Assembly: GCA_019426215.1 (NCBI GenBank)
Contig: CM033404.1
Location: 25,674,843 to 25,738,842 of the forward strand
Source of the DNA: Buddleja alternifolia
Taxonomy: Eukaryota > Streptophyta > Magnoliopsida > Lamiales > Scrophulariaceae
Reading direction: 5' to 3'
DNA: 64,000 nucleotides
Part shown: one piece after another, positions 11,603 through 22,600 of the stretch
Numbering within the stretch: the first letter of the stretch is position 1
Layout: every line of letters starts with the position of its first letter
The notes under the pieces: model-generated
Told to the model about the DNA's origin: nothing
The model's input: the letters and a program-made list of their open reading frames with translations, nothing else
The model's database searches: none
Made by a program: the position numbers and the translations under genes

Positions 11603-12700
11603 ACATCCAATGAATGTATTGTATAATACGTAGCCAATGGTGATTTAACAACAACCAAAACAAACGCCCCTCGGAACCATTGCTTCCGACCGAGGCTACT
11701 TCATAAAATTCAAAGCCCCCTTTTTGAGGCTAACATAGGTAGAGCAATAAAAGTCCCCCGAACCCTAGAGAGCTCGGCCGAGGCTGGCCCACCTTGTGAT
11801 CCTTCCAGCATTACCGAGAGCGTATGAGGCAAAAAATGACCCCCCCCCCTCCGACATGGAATCTGGACCGAGATCATACAAAAATAACTAAGGTGATAAT
11901 TCACCTCATTCTAATATAAAACTAAGGTGGGTATTCACCTCATACCAATATGGCAGAGGTGATTGTTCACTTCATGCGCTAAATACATAAAACTAGTAGC
12001 TATTTAATCCTCCGAAAACAAATGTCACCTAAGTGAAAAAGCTGCAAATTATCATGCCACAACATCACTAGGGTCAATATCATCAAAGCGAGCCTAGGCT
12101 CTCATTTTCAGTAAGGCATCACATGCCAAGCAAAGAAATACCTTTCTAACTCCCTGGTGTTCAAGAAACACCACTTGGTAACTTACTCCTAAGTATGAAT
12201 CACATATTAAGGAGTAGGGGGCAAGGAAGATGTGGAGAAATGAACAACTGGCTAGTAATAAAACAGCCAGCTAGTAGCTAGCTAATATGCAAAGGCTAAT
12301 ATTTTGACTGAGCAACAAATGTACCCAAGAGGCATTCACCTCTAGCAGTCATTAAAAATCACCAATGGTGCATTAAAATAGCTAAGTACCTAAGTTGGAG
12401 CTCATGAAGCTGCAAGGTACTAAGGCAAAATAGTAGAATAAATAATCTGACATTCATGAAATTATGCCAATGACATGATAAGATAGCTAAGAAGCGAACA
12501 AAGATAGTCAACATCCAAGAAAACTCAAATGCTACAAGCCAAAGCTCAAAAACAATTCAAGGGCAAAATTAACCCACACTCGGGCAGACAAGAATAAATC
12601 TTGCTAGAATAAAAATAGTTCAAAAATAAGTAAACAGAACGACATGTTGAAAGCATAAGAAGGCTAAAAAGTAGGGGGCAACCATCGCCTCAGCTAGCGG
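11603..12700. other. Gypsy 3' internal non-coding region
   Basis: It continues the gypsy element after the hAT insertion, with GAGCTCGGCCGAGGCTGG near 11770. Three spaced hairpins of the form AGGTGATAATTCACCT lie at 11891, 11925 and 11957. No coding frame is supported. Confidence 0.6.
11891..11972. repeat. Three spaced copies of a hairpin motif
   Basis: AGGTGATAATTCACCT (11891-11906), AGGTGGGTATTCACCT (11925-11940) and AGGTGATTGTTCACTT (11957-11972) recur every 32-34 bp. Each is an inverted repeat or a decayed one. They lie just inside the 3' non-coding part of the gypsy element. Confidence 0.75.
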
Positions 12701-13218
12701 TACTGCCTCCCACCTCGGCCTCCCTGTCACTGGTGTTGGGAACATTCTCGTACAGCCACGTAAAATCATCACCGGGATACCGACCACTCTCACGAAGAGG
12801 CCTGCGGCATTTGCGCACCGTCTTGGTCATAAAGCCCCGAGCAGTCTTATATGCCCACTGGTTGCACTTCTCAATAAGGCAGCGCTCTTGCGAAATTCAT
12901 CCACCGCCGACCTTTTGGCATCACTTAGAGTTTTTCCCCAACATCCGAGCTAAGGAAGTAGCTACCATTGGACTTTTCTGTCTCAAGCTTCTTCTTGCCT
13001 CCTTATATTTCCCCTCCCATTTATCATTCGAGTTCTTAGCTCCCCAGAACCGTGAAAGAAGCTTCTGGTTCTGCTAGGCACTCTCTTGATGCTCCTTCTC
13101 CACCTCCTCACTCCTAAGTCGAAGGCAGTGTGATAGTTGGACCGCCTGGCAATAACATAAAAAACTCAGATGCGCAAACCTGTAGCCTCTAAATAATGGC
13201 AATAACATGTGTAAACGC

Positions 13219-14640
13219 TTACCTGATCGGCCACGGTGCAAATCTCCTAGTCAAGGCGCTCAACCGGCAGAGACATAAGTGGGTAGAGTCGTAATCCATC
13301 ACGACCATCCTCATCAAAGACCAAGGAGTCACAGGATCGGTAGTATCCCAAAAAGAGTGAACGTTGGGGTCTAAGTTCGCCCCGCCAAGTCCGGAGGAGC
13401 TAGAGCTCCCCGAAGAAGAACCACGAGCACGCTTCGCCGGTGGAGCTGGCGGAGGTAAAGAATACGAGGGCACATGTCCACTAGGAATGACACGTCCCCC
13501 TTGAGGGGCTACTCCTTTGCCACGGCTAACTCTAGGAGAAGAGTGGGTTGAGCCCCCAAGAGTGTTTTTGCCACCCCCTACCTTCAACATAACGGTTCCC
13601 TGAGGGCTAGCAGGGGCGCCCAACTTAGGGCCATGAACGCCCCTAGAGCCTAAACCCTCCATCAAGGAATTGAAGTCCAGCGTGCATGGCACCTGCTCGG
13701 GCGGGACAAAATCCAAGGGGAAAACAACCCCAGTCGCGTTCTTTGGGGTAAGGCGCGGAGGCGTTGACTGATCGACCCCACCACCATAGCTAAGTGGGGC
13801 GTGAGGAGCTGGAGGGATGGTAGAGCTTACTCTGCCACTCTTGGGCACCCTACCCTGCATAAAATACATAAAATCCCTAAGTGTTAGTATATAAGAGCAT
13901 GAGGCCAAACAACACTTAAAAATTACCATGAAGTATAAAAAATTAAAGGCACATGTATACCATGAGTATATAGCTGGCTAACATCAAACATACTATCAAA
14001 TAAACCCGCCGTTCTAAAGATAGCTCTAAGTTGTCGTTGGGTACGGGTGACCTTATGAGGGAAAACACCCCCATTCCAACGCAGGGGTGTTGACATGCCC
14101 AAGTGTTCAATAGGAAAATAAAAGAGCTTAGTTTTCCAAGTACCCTTGGGACTAATGTTACCCTCCAAGAACCTAGTGGTCGGTGAGGGGCAAAAACACA
14201 TGAAAGGCGCAGTAGAACACATCTTGACTGCAAATAAAACCTGGAAGGCATCCAAATTCATCTCAAGGTTTAGTTGGGTAAATCGACGGATAAAACCCTA
14301 AAAAAAGGCAAAACAATTGGGGGTCAATTGGCTTATACAAATTCGATAGTGAGTTAAGATTTCCCCAAAAAACCTATTATAGGGGATGATGAACCCCGCG
14401 CGGAAATACTCTAAGTAAAGGGTCACGTGCCCCTCTGGAGGGTCAGAAATTCGGCAACCCGCTACAGGTATTGGCAACTCGAAGTCCACCGCGGTATCCT
14501 CGAAGAGTGCTAAAAGTTCGGCTTCAGTGATAGTAGAATCACAAGAGTCGAAAGCAAGGTCCTCCTAAAGAGTCGGGCCCTCACTATCCGGGGAAGAATG
14601 GCTCCCTCGCCCTATAAAAAGTAGGAGGTTCAATCAACAA
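13219..14640 (-). pseudogene. Antisense ORF of gypsy element (Transposase_28-like)
   Basis: On the strand opposite gag-pol, 14489-14298 reads DPPEGHVTLYLEYFRAGF then IPYNRFFGEILTHYRI and ISQLTPNCFAFF. This is the pattern of the gypsy-type transposon domain (Transposase_28), usually written GF..P...F...L..Y.....QL.PN. Further minus-strand blocks follow at 14261-13923 (MNLDAFQVLFAVKM, LRAIFRTAGLF) and 13929-13219 (Pro/Gly/Ser-rich, ending in VPSYSLPPPAPPAKRARGSS and a short tail). Stops at 14298 and 13923 break it. Tat-lineage gypsy elements are known to carry such an extra antisense ORF between pol and the 3' LTR; its function is unknown. Confidence 0.7.
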
Positions 14641-15259
14641 ACAAAGTCCTTAATAGGTGTTATCTAATACAATAGCACAAATACAAAAATCTCTCACACC
14701 CAAAGGAACCTAATAAAAACCGACGAAAGGCAAAGCCGACCCGGACGTCGCACCCCGGAATCACACTATGATCCGGGAGATGAATACAAGTGCCTCGTGC
14801 CACGAGGCATTCCGCGAGGTCGAATCCTCGCGATACCTATGTGGCGCCTTGGATGAAACGCCAATGACCCCAAAAAAGCGCTCTATGAGGGCGGAAAGGT
14901 TACGGGTTGAATCAATTAAAGCGGGGGTAGAAAAACAAGCAATCTCTTATGCTGTCATCATGGCACTATGAACAAGGAAAACAAATAAAAAATAAAAATA
15001 ATACTATCCTTACCGTGGTCACCTTGGCTTTTGCCCATGGTTGATTGAAGAAAGCTCCTAGAGAGAGAATTTCCTAAGAGAAGAATTTTGAAGACGCATG
15101 AGGATATGAATGAGAGTTGTGGGTTAAATGTTAACAACCCATCCAGACTTAAACAAAAAGTGGGTGAAGGGCTTTTATGACCCACTACCCAGTACAAATT
15201 GAAGCTAAATGGCACTGCCTAAGCAGGATTACTTCTACTCCCTGGTATCCTATCAGGAA

Positions 15260-15282
15260 AGCCCGGGAGTGGGGGGGCATTA
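15260..15282 (+). other. Polypurine tract of the gypsy element
   Basis: AAAGCCCGGGAGTGGGGGGG runs up to GCATTA and directly precedes the LTR start TGATGTGC at 15283. This position and composition fit the plus-strand primer site. Confidence 0.65.
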
Positions 15283-15788
15283 TGATGTGCACCAAAAATG
15301 CCTAAGGGCATTACAGTAATTAAACATATCCCCGACTCCGGGCGGGGTGCCACCCGTGGGTTAAAGTTCGCGGTTAATATACTAGTCAAGCCCAAAAGGG
15401 CTGATAATCCAATAAGAGTACTTTGGCTATTTTATTAGTCTAAGGGCTAATAAAGGGATCATTATTAAGCCTGATGGGTTGCTGATAAAGCTAAACCCAT
15501 GACCCATAGCCCACTACCAGCTCCATATAAATACCTTAGAGGAGCTAGGAAAGGCTCATTATCTACTCTCCCAGTAAAAAATCCACTGACTATTGAGAGT
15601 AACTCCACAAAAGAACTACGAACAGACTTGATCCCTATTCATCGGGTACGTAGGCAGCTCACTAAAAGCGAGTGCAGTCTATATATTCATCAACCCCCAA
15701 TCTAGTTTGTCATACCTTGGATTGGTTCCATTACCCCATGTGGTCAATCACGTGTTATTCATTAACTGACGATTTTCACCACCATCAA
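15283..15788 (+). repeat. 3' LTR of gypsy element (506 bp)
   Basis: It starts TGATGTGCACC after the polypurine tract and ends CACCACCATCA, giving TGATG...CATCA inverted ends. A TATAAATA box lies at 15526-15533. The matching 5' LTR was lost with the left part of the element, so the boundaries rest on the tract and the end motif only. Confidence 0.65.
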
Positions 15789-16119
15789 CACCAAATCCAT
15801 TCTCATTTATACGTGAATTAGTTTCCTACATGTAGTAACAATTGAAGTGCGTCCCTAATGTACAGTATGCCACCCCTCCATCCTCAGCTGCACCGAATTC
15901 TTTATTCCAAAATGTGCTCTATTTCCTATTCGAGTTACTCGTATATATGTAAAATGTATAAGATTTACATAACTTATATATTTAATATAAATATATGCAT
16001 AAAATAACATGCATATAAGTAAATAGAATAAGAGATAAAAAAATATAATTTGAAATAGAGGATCCAAACTGTTACTTCGTCTCTTACTTTCACTAAAGGC
16101 GCATTACGTTTGTTTGCAT

Positions 16120-16294
16120 TGGGCTTGTAAGTAATAAGCCTGATAACCCAGATCCAAATCCTAGGTATTTTGTATTGATTCCTAAACTACAGAGAGTTTT
16201 GGATTTAGAAGAGAGGCCCAATTTCCCTAGAGAGTGTATCTAATGTTCTGTTGAGTATTATTCGGTCCACTATAGGCCCGCTATAATTTGGGCT
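16120..16294 (+). promoter_or_regulatory. Site II (TGGGCY) motifs upstream of COX6B
   Basis: TGGGCT at 16120-16125, GGCCCA (TGGGCC on the minus strand) at 16215-16220 and TGGGCT at 16289-16294 lie 125-300 bp before the start codon. Site II elements are known in promoters of plant nuclear genes for oxidative phosphorylation, where TCP factors bind. The motifs are seen directly; their use here is inference. The rest of 15789-16418 shows no gene and ends in a CT-rich leader (16386-16416). Confidence 0.6.
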
Positions 16295-16418
16295 GAACTT
16301 TCTATTATCTGGGTAAGTCCCTCTTTCTCAATCTCTCTCTAGTTTTGCAGCTGAACATAGAAGACTCATCATCATTTCTCCGCCTCCTCTCTCTCTCTCT
16401 CTCTCAATCTCTCTCTGA

Positions 16419-16579
16419 ATGGCTGAGGTTGACGCCTCCAAGCTTCCATCTCTTGCTAAGGTATTTCTACTCTCTTCAACTCTCTCCCTTTTCATTAGAT
16501 CGTAGCTACCTACACTCCCAGAGTTATTCACTTTCTCCGATTTACATTTCGTCCCGATCCAACTTTTTACTGTCTTTTC

Positions 16580-16654
<75 letters not shown>

Positions 16655-19600
16655 TAATTCTGTCCTCCCGAAAGGGAAAAAAAGAGTTTATATATGTATA
16701 AACATTTGTGTGAATTTCCTCGTATAGGGATAGTAAGGGTCAATAGAATAGGGCACGTAGTCTTGCCATTTGATTCTGTTTTATTTTTGGACCATAAATT
16801 AATTCAATATTTGATGGGATATTTGTTTCAATTAAGATTGTGTGCCAATTGCTGCTGCATAAGTAAATAACTCAAGAAAGGTTCTTTTAATTATTTGGCT
16901 CCCATTTTTGTATTTCACGCTTTTACTTTCTACCCAAACACTTATACTAACAACTTCCAATTTTCTGAGAACCACAATTTTTTGTTTCCAAATTCTAAAA
17001 TAAATTTGAAAACTTTATACTTGAGTAATGCCGTTGGTACTCTCTGTTATGATTGTGTTTTACTGATATAATTATTTTTTCTTCCTCTTTGGGTACATGA
17101 AACATCAATTTTAATATCCAAGTAATACAGCATGCTATTATGAACATTGATCAACATGAATCGATGTTTTATTATTGAAGGAATTAAGAATAGAACATAA
17201 CTCGAAATTTAACGTGGTTCGGTCAGAAAGACCTACGTCCACGGGAATATTTTTTCTCTCTTTTTCTGTATTTTTTTTCTGTACAAAGAATACACTTAAA
17301 TAGAAAACAATTGCAGCTAAATAAGGAAGAAAAAACAATCTCTACAAATCAGCTCCTAATCAACAATAAAAGGAAATAAATCGGGAGGAAATCAAGATAA
17401 ATATTTCCTCCCTAATTCTGAGGATTCCAACACTCCCCCTCAAATTGGATCGTAGATAATGATCGTGTCCAATTTGCCAACAAAATCCTCGAAGCTTTGC
17501 CTTGGTAACCCTTTGGTAAAGATATCAGCAATTTGGTCTTTTGTAGGAACATATGTCATACAAATGATTCCATTCTCAATCTTTTCTTTGATGAAGTGTC
17601 TGTCCACTTCAACATGTTTGGTCCTGTCGTGTTGGACTGGATTGAGTGAAATGTTGATGGCCGCTTTGTTATCACAGTAGAGTTTTATGGGCAAGTTAAC
17701 AATGATGTGCAATGCTTCCAAAAGTTACTTCAACCAAAGGCCTTCACATATTCCTTGAGCAACCGCTCTAAATTCAGCTTCAGCACTACTTCTGGCAACC
17801 ATATTCTGTTTCTTGCTCCTCCATGTGACTAAGTTTCCCAAGACGAAGGTACAATACCCAGTAGTGGACTTTTTATCATCAAGTGATCCTGCCCAATCTG
17901 CATCTGTAAATATTTCAACTTTATTGTTTTCGCATTTTTTGAAGAATAATCCCTTTCCCGGAGAGCCCTTAAGATATCTGAGAATCTTGTACACAGCTTC
18001 CAAGTGGACTTCTTTTGGTGACTGCATGTGTTGACTTACTACACTCACTGCGAAGGCAATGTCGGGTCTGGTGTGAGATAGATAGATTAGTTTTCCTACT
18101 AATCTTTGATACCTCTCCTTGTCGACATTTTTCCCACCATCAGTAGGACGTCTACCTGCTTCAATTGGGGTGTCACTCGGTTTGCAGCCCAACATTCCTG
18201 TTTCGTGTAAGAGATCGACAACATACTTCCGTTGCGAGACACTTATGCCCTTTGCAGATCTAGCAATTTCCATACCTAAGAAATACTTCATCTGGCCCAA
18301 GTCTTTTACCTCAAATTCAGCTGCTAAGATGCCTTTTAGTCTTTTCATTTCTGATGTATCATCTCCTGTTAAGATAATGTCATCGACATACTCAATTAAG
18401 ATAGTCTTTTTTCCTTCTCCAGATGTTTTAAAGAACATTGTATGGTCAGATTGCCTTTGTTCGTATCCTTGGCCTTTTATTACTCTAGCAAATCTGTCAA
18501 ACCAAGCTCTGAGGGACTGTTTGAGACCATAAAGAGATTTCTTGAACTTGCAGACCTTGTTCTCTTTACTTGGCTCACTGAATCCGGGAGGTAGGGTCAT
18601 GTAGACCTCTTCCTCTAATTCACCATTGAGAAACGCATTCTTGATATCGAGTTGTTGAAGGGGCCAGTCTAGGTTCACTGCTAGTGACAGAAGAACACGG
18701 ATTGTGTTAAGTTTTGCCACAGGTGCAAACGTCTCCGTATAGTCAATACCGTTGGTTTGAGTAAACCCTTTTGCTACAAGGTGAGCTTTGTATCTTTCAA
18801 TTGTCCCATCAGCTTTATATTTTACAGTGAATACCCATTTACATCCAACAGTTTTCTTTCCATTGGGTAACTTAGTCACATCCCAAGTCTCATCCTTTTC
18901 CAAAGCCCTCATTTCCTCCATCACTGCATTTTTCCATTCAGGGACTTCAAAAGCTTCTTGGATGTTTTTCGGGATCCAACTTCTGTCAAGGTTAGAGGTA
19001 AAAGCACGATATCTGATAGACAAGTTATTATAAGAAACATATTTGGAAATAGGATGAAGAGTGCAAGAACGAGTTTGCTTTCAGAGGGCAATAGGTAAGT
19101 CGAGCTCATGGGGTTCAGAATTATTTACCTCAATGGAAGGAGACTTAGGATTGTTCGGTTCTACTATCGGTTCTGGCGCCTTTGGTGCTTCGAGTGGGAG
19201 GTTCTCTGTGTGCTTGGGTCTCCTGGAGTAAACCAATATCTCCTTACCCTTTGGGTTTTCCGTATCTCCCCCTAAATTCAAGTTTGGTGAGGGTGCCAAC
19301 ACTTCATCGATGTGGGGTGTGTATTCAGGAATAAGAAATTCAAATTCCAAAAAACGAGCGTCACTCAATCTCTCTCCCTGAGGCGATGAAGCGAAGTTTG
19401 CTGGAAATAAGGTGTGTTCTCAAAAAAGGTAACATCAAGACTAACAAACAACTTACGAGTGAGAGGATCATAGCACTTGTATCCCTTTTGAGTGGGAGAA
19501 TAACCGAGGAACACACACTTAGTAGCTCTAGGGTCCAGTTTGGTGCGATGATGATGTATATGAGCGAAGGCAGTACACCCGAAGATTTTGAGCGGAAGAG

Positions 19601-22600
19601 TGGAATATAGGCGAGAAGTCGAAAAACATGTTTGGAATTTTTGCAATGGGGTGGCAAAAGATAGGACACGGCTAGGCATTCGATTTATAAGTAAAGTAGC
19701 TGTTAGGAGAGCATCTCCCCAATAAGTTTTAGGCATGTGGGTTGCAAGGAGCAAAACACGGGTAACTTCAAGAATATGTCTGTTTTTGCGTTCGGCAACT
19801 CCGTTTTGTTAGGGTGTATCTACGCATGAGCTTTGGTGAATAATGCCATGATCACAGAGATATGTACTCAACATGTGATTGAAATACTCAGTGCCATTAT
19901 CAGTGCGAAGAATTTGGATTTTTGTATTAAACTGTGTTTGGACCATATGATGAAATTGAATGAACACAGAACGAATTTCAGTTTTATCACGCAACAAATA
20001 AACCCAACTAATCCGAGTGTGATCATCAATAAACGTAACAAACCATTTTGTACGAGTTCGGTTGGGTGTTCGTGAAGGGCCCCATACATCACTATGAATT
20101 AAAGTAAAAGGCATAGATGGTTTGTACGTAGATTTGGGGAAAGAGGTTCGATGATGTTTTGCAATTTCACAGACATCACGTTGAAAATCAAATTGCGTTT
20201 TATTCAAACAAATAGAAGGAAACAATCTTTTTAAGTACTCAAAGTTAGGATGACCCATTCTAGAATGTCATAATAAAAGTTCACTATACTGAGGAACAGA
20301 ATCACAAATAGCAGTGTGACATTTGTTACTAGCACTAACCCCCTCAAGATAGTAGATCCCCTCACATTCCTTAGCACTGTCAATCGTCTTCCCCGATAAT
20401 AGATCCTGAAAAACACAATGAGAAGGAAGAAATTTAGCAGAACAGTGTGAGGTTTTAGTCAATTGACTAATGGATAACAAGTTGCAGGATAATTTTGGAA
20501 CATGTAATACAGAATCAAGGGTAATGGTGTCAGAAATCTGAATACTCCCTTTTCCAGCCACAGATGAAAGCGAGCCGTCTGCAATTTTAACTTTCAAATT
20601 ACCAACACAAGGTGAGTATGTAGTGAATAAATGATAATCATCAGTCATGTGATCTGATGCACCCGAATCAACAATCCACGAGGAAATAGTACGAGATTTA
20701 GTACTTAGAGCTTTCAAAAAATTACCTCTTTGGGCTAGAGATGCAGATGACGACTGACCCGATGCTTGAAAGGTTGAAAATAACTCGTAAAGTTTTCCTA
20801 ACTGCTCGGAATTGAAGCCCCCATTTGAGTTTGGCCTTTCATCTCCATGATTTTTCTCACTTTGGTTGATAGTTGCTTGATAGCCACGACTTTTGTTTTG
20901 TCTGGGTTTCCAATCAGCCGGTTTACCATAAATCTCCCAACAAATATCGATAGTATGGCCCGGTTTCTTGCATTTTTCGCACGAAGGGCGGCCCTTTGAA
21001 ATTTTGGCCCAGGCCCATTCTGAAAATTTGACCCATTTGAGAAGTTTGACAAGTTAGGCCCACTAACAAATTTAATTGGCCCATTTTTGTTGTTTGACCC
21101 AGTTGGAAGTCCTCCATTTACAGCCTGCCTGGAGTGAGAAATAAGCGCAGAGATCTCCCCCTCCACCGAGCCAATACTGCGTCCGTTCAACATCACAGAT
21201 CGCTGCGCCTCCTCTCGTCGGACCTCGGTGAACACTTCCCGCAGTGTCGGCAGGGGCCGACGACCAAGAATCCGGCCACGTACATCGTCGAGCTCGCGGT
21301 TCAGGCCGGCGAGAAATTCGAATATTCTCTCGTTTTCAAGCCGTTTCTTAAATCAAGCGCTATCACCTGGACATTCCCACTGTTCTTCCATGCTTAGATC
21401 GAGTTCTTGCCATAAACCCATCATCTCCATATAGTATTCGGTCATAGCCTTCTCTCCCTGCTTCGTCTGCAACAGTCGAGTCTTAATTTAAAAAATTTGG
21501 GAACAATTTTCAGTGTCGGAATAGGTTTCGCGGACTGCATCCCATACATCTTTCGCCGTCGGGAGAAACAAATATGTTTTCCCTATGGTAGGCATCATGG
21601 AATTGACAAGCCATGCCGTAACCATGGAATTCTCGGACCTCCATTTCTGCGTTGAAGCTACATCGGTGGAGTTGGGCTTTTTTGTTTCCCCCATAAGGTA
21701 ACCCAATTTTCCTTTTCCGTCAATAACGAGTTTAATGGATTAAGCCGACTCTCGGTAATTTTTACCGTTCAATTTTTCCACTGTGAGTTGGAAGGAAGAG
21801 TAGTCGAACCCGGTTGAACCGGAGTTCGGAGTGTATTCTTTCTCAGCAATTTCTGAGGTAGCAGAGACAGAAGAGTTGTTGTCTGCCATAGTTGTTGTTT
21901 TTTCTTAAAAAATTAAACCTGCTCTGGTACCATGAAGGAATTAAGAATAGAACATAACACGAAATTTAACGTGGTTCGGTCAGAAAGACCCACGTCCACG
22001 GGAATATTTTTTCTCTCTTTTTTTGTATTTTTTTTCTGTACAAAGAATACACTTAAATAGAAAACAATTGCAGCTAAATAAGGAAGAAAAAACAATCTCT
22101 ACAAATCAGCTCCTAATCAACAATAAAAGGAAATAAATCGGGAGGAAATCAAGATAAATATTTCCTCCCTAATTCTGAGGATTCCAACAATTATTATTTT
22201 TTGGGGACGTATTAAGATCCTGATTGAAAGGCTTCTCATTGTGATATCCAAGGATCCCTGGAGTATTTCCATCTTAGAAAACCCTGCTAACCTTTCAATG
22301 TGCATCTAAACTTTTGAGCAACTATGTAATCTTCCAATAAATGGACTGTCGTTGTCTTAAAACATAAATAATAAAGGGGGTGCGAATAAGTTTAATGATG
22401 AAAATAAGGTAATGTTAATAATAAAATTGACTATTATTCATAAGAGAAAGTCCTATTGTAATCTATATGATCTTCAACCCTCTGGAATACAGACAATCTT
22501 TTCTTTGTTATCGATTACTGTGCTCTATTTTGGTTTAAAACAACGGAAACCATGTGTTGATAATTCATGGGAGAAGTGAATAGTGGGCTGGAATCCTGAA

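Larger units (their letters stand above)
9243..15788 (+). mobile_element. Defective Ty3-gypsy (Tat-type) retrotransposon, 5' end lost
   Basis: Plus-strand remnants run gag (9244-9552), protease region (9700-10290), non-coding sequence, an antisense ORF region (about 13219-14640, minus), a purine-rich tract and a 3' LTR (15283-15788). Reverse transcriptase, RNase H and integrase are absent between protease and the 3' region, so this is a non-autonomous derivative. The 5' end is cut by a copia LTR at 9242, and a hAT-type element occupies 10686-11594. Tat-type placement rests on the antisense ORF with a gypsy-type Transposase_28 resemblance and on the gag style. Confidence 0.75.
17176..22189 (-). 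mobile_element. Ty1-copia retrotransposon in COX6B intron 1, complete structure
   Basis: Two 257-bp LTRs (17176-17432 and 21933-22189) differ at only three positions by my reading. Both have TG...CA ends (minus strand TGTTGGAATCC...TTCCTTCA). A perfect target duplication ATTAT flanks the element (17171-17175 and 22190-22194). A primer site TGGTACCAGAGCAGG lies at 21932-21918 on the minus strand, next to the 5' LTR, and a GGGGGAG purine tract at 17439-17433. Domain order on the minus strand is gag, protease, integrase, reverse transcriptase, RNase H, hence copia. The short LTR resembles Ale/Retrofit-type elements, but lineage is a guess. Confidence 0.95.

Noticed and set aside
12733..13077. 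114-aa plus-strand open frame in the gypsy element
   Set aside because: It lies just below the antisense coding region and shows no motif; most likely a shadow.
16345..16701. 118-aa open frame with a poly-Tyr run
   Set aside because: It reads through the (TTA)n microsatellite in COX6B intron 1; the real coding start is the ATG at 16419 in another frame.
17813..19033. Plus-strand open frames across the intron copia element
   Set aside because: They are complements of the reverse transcriptase and RNase H frames on the minus strand.
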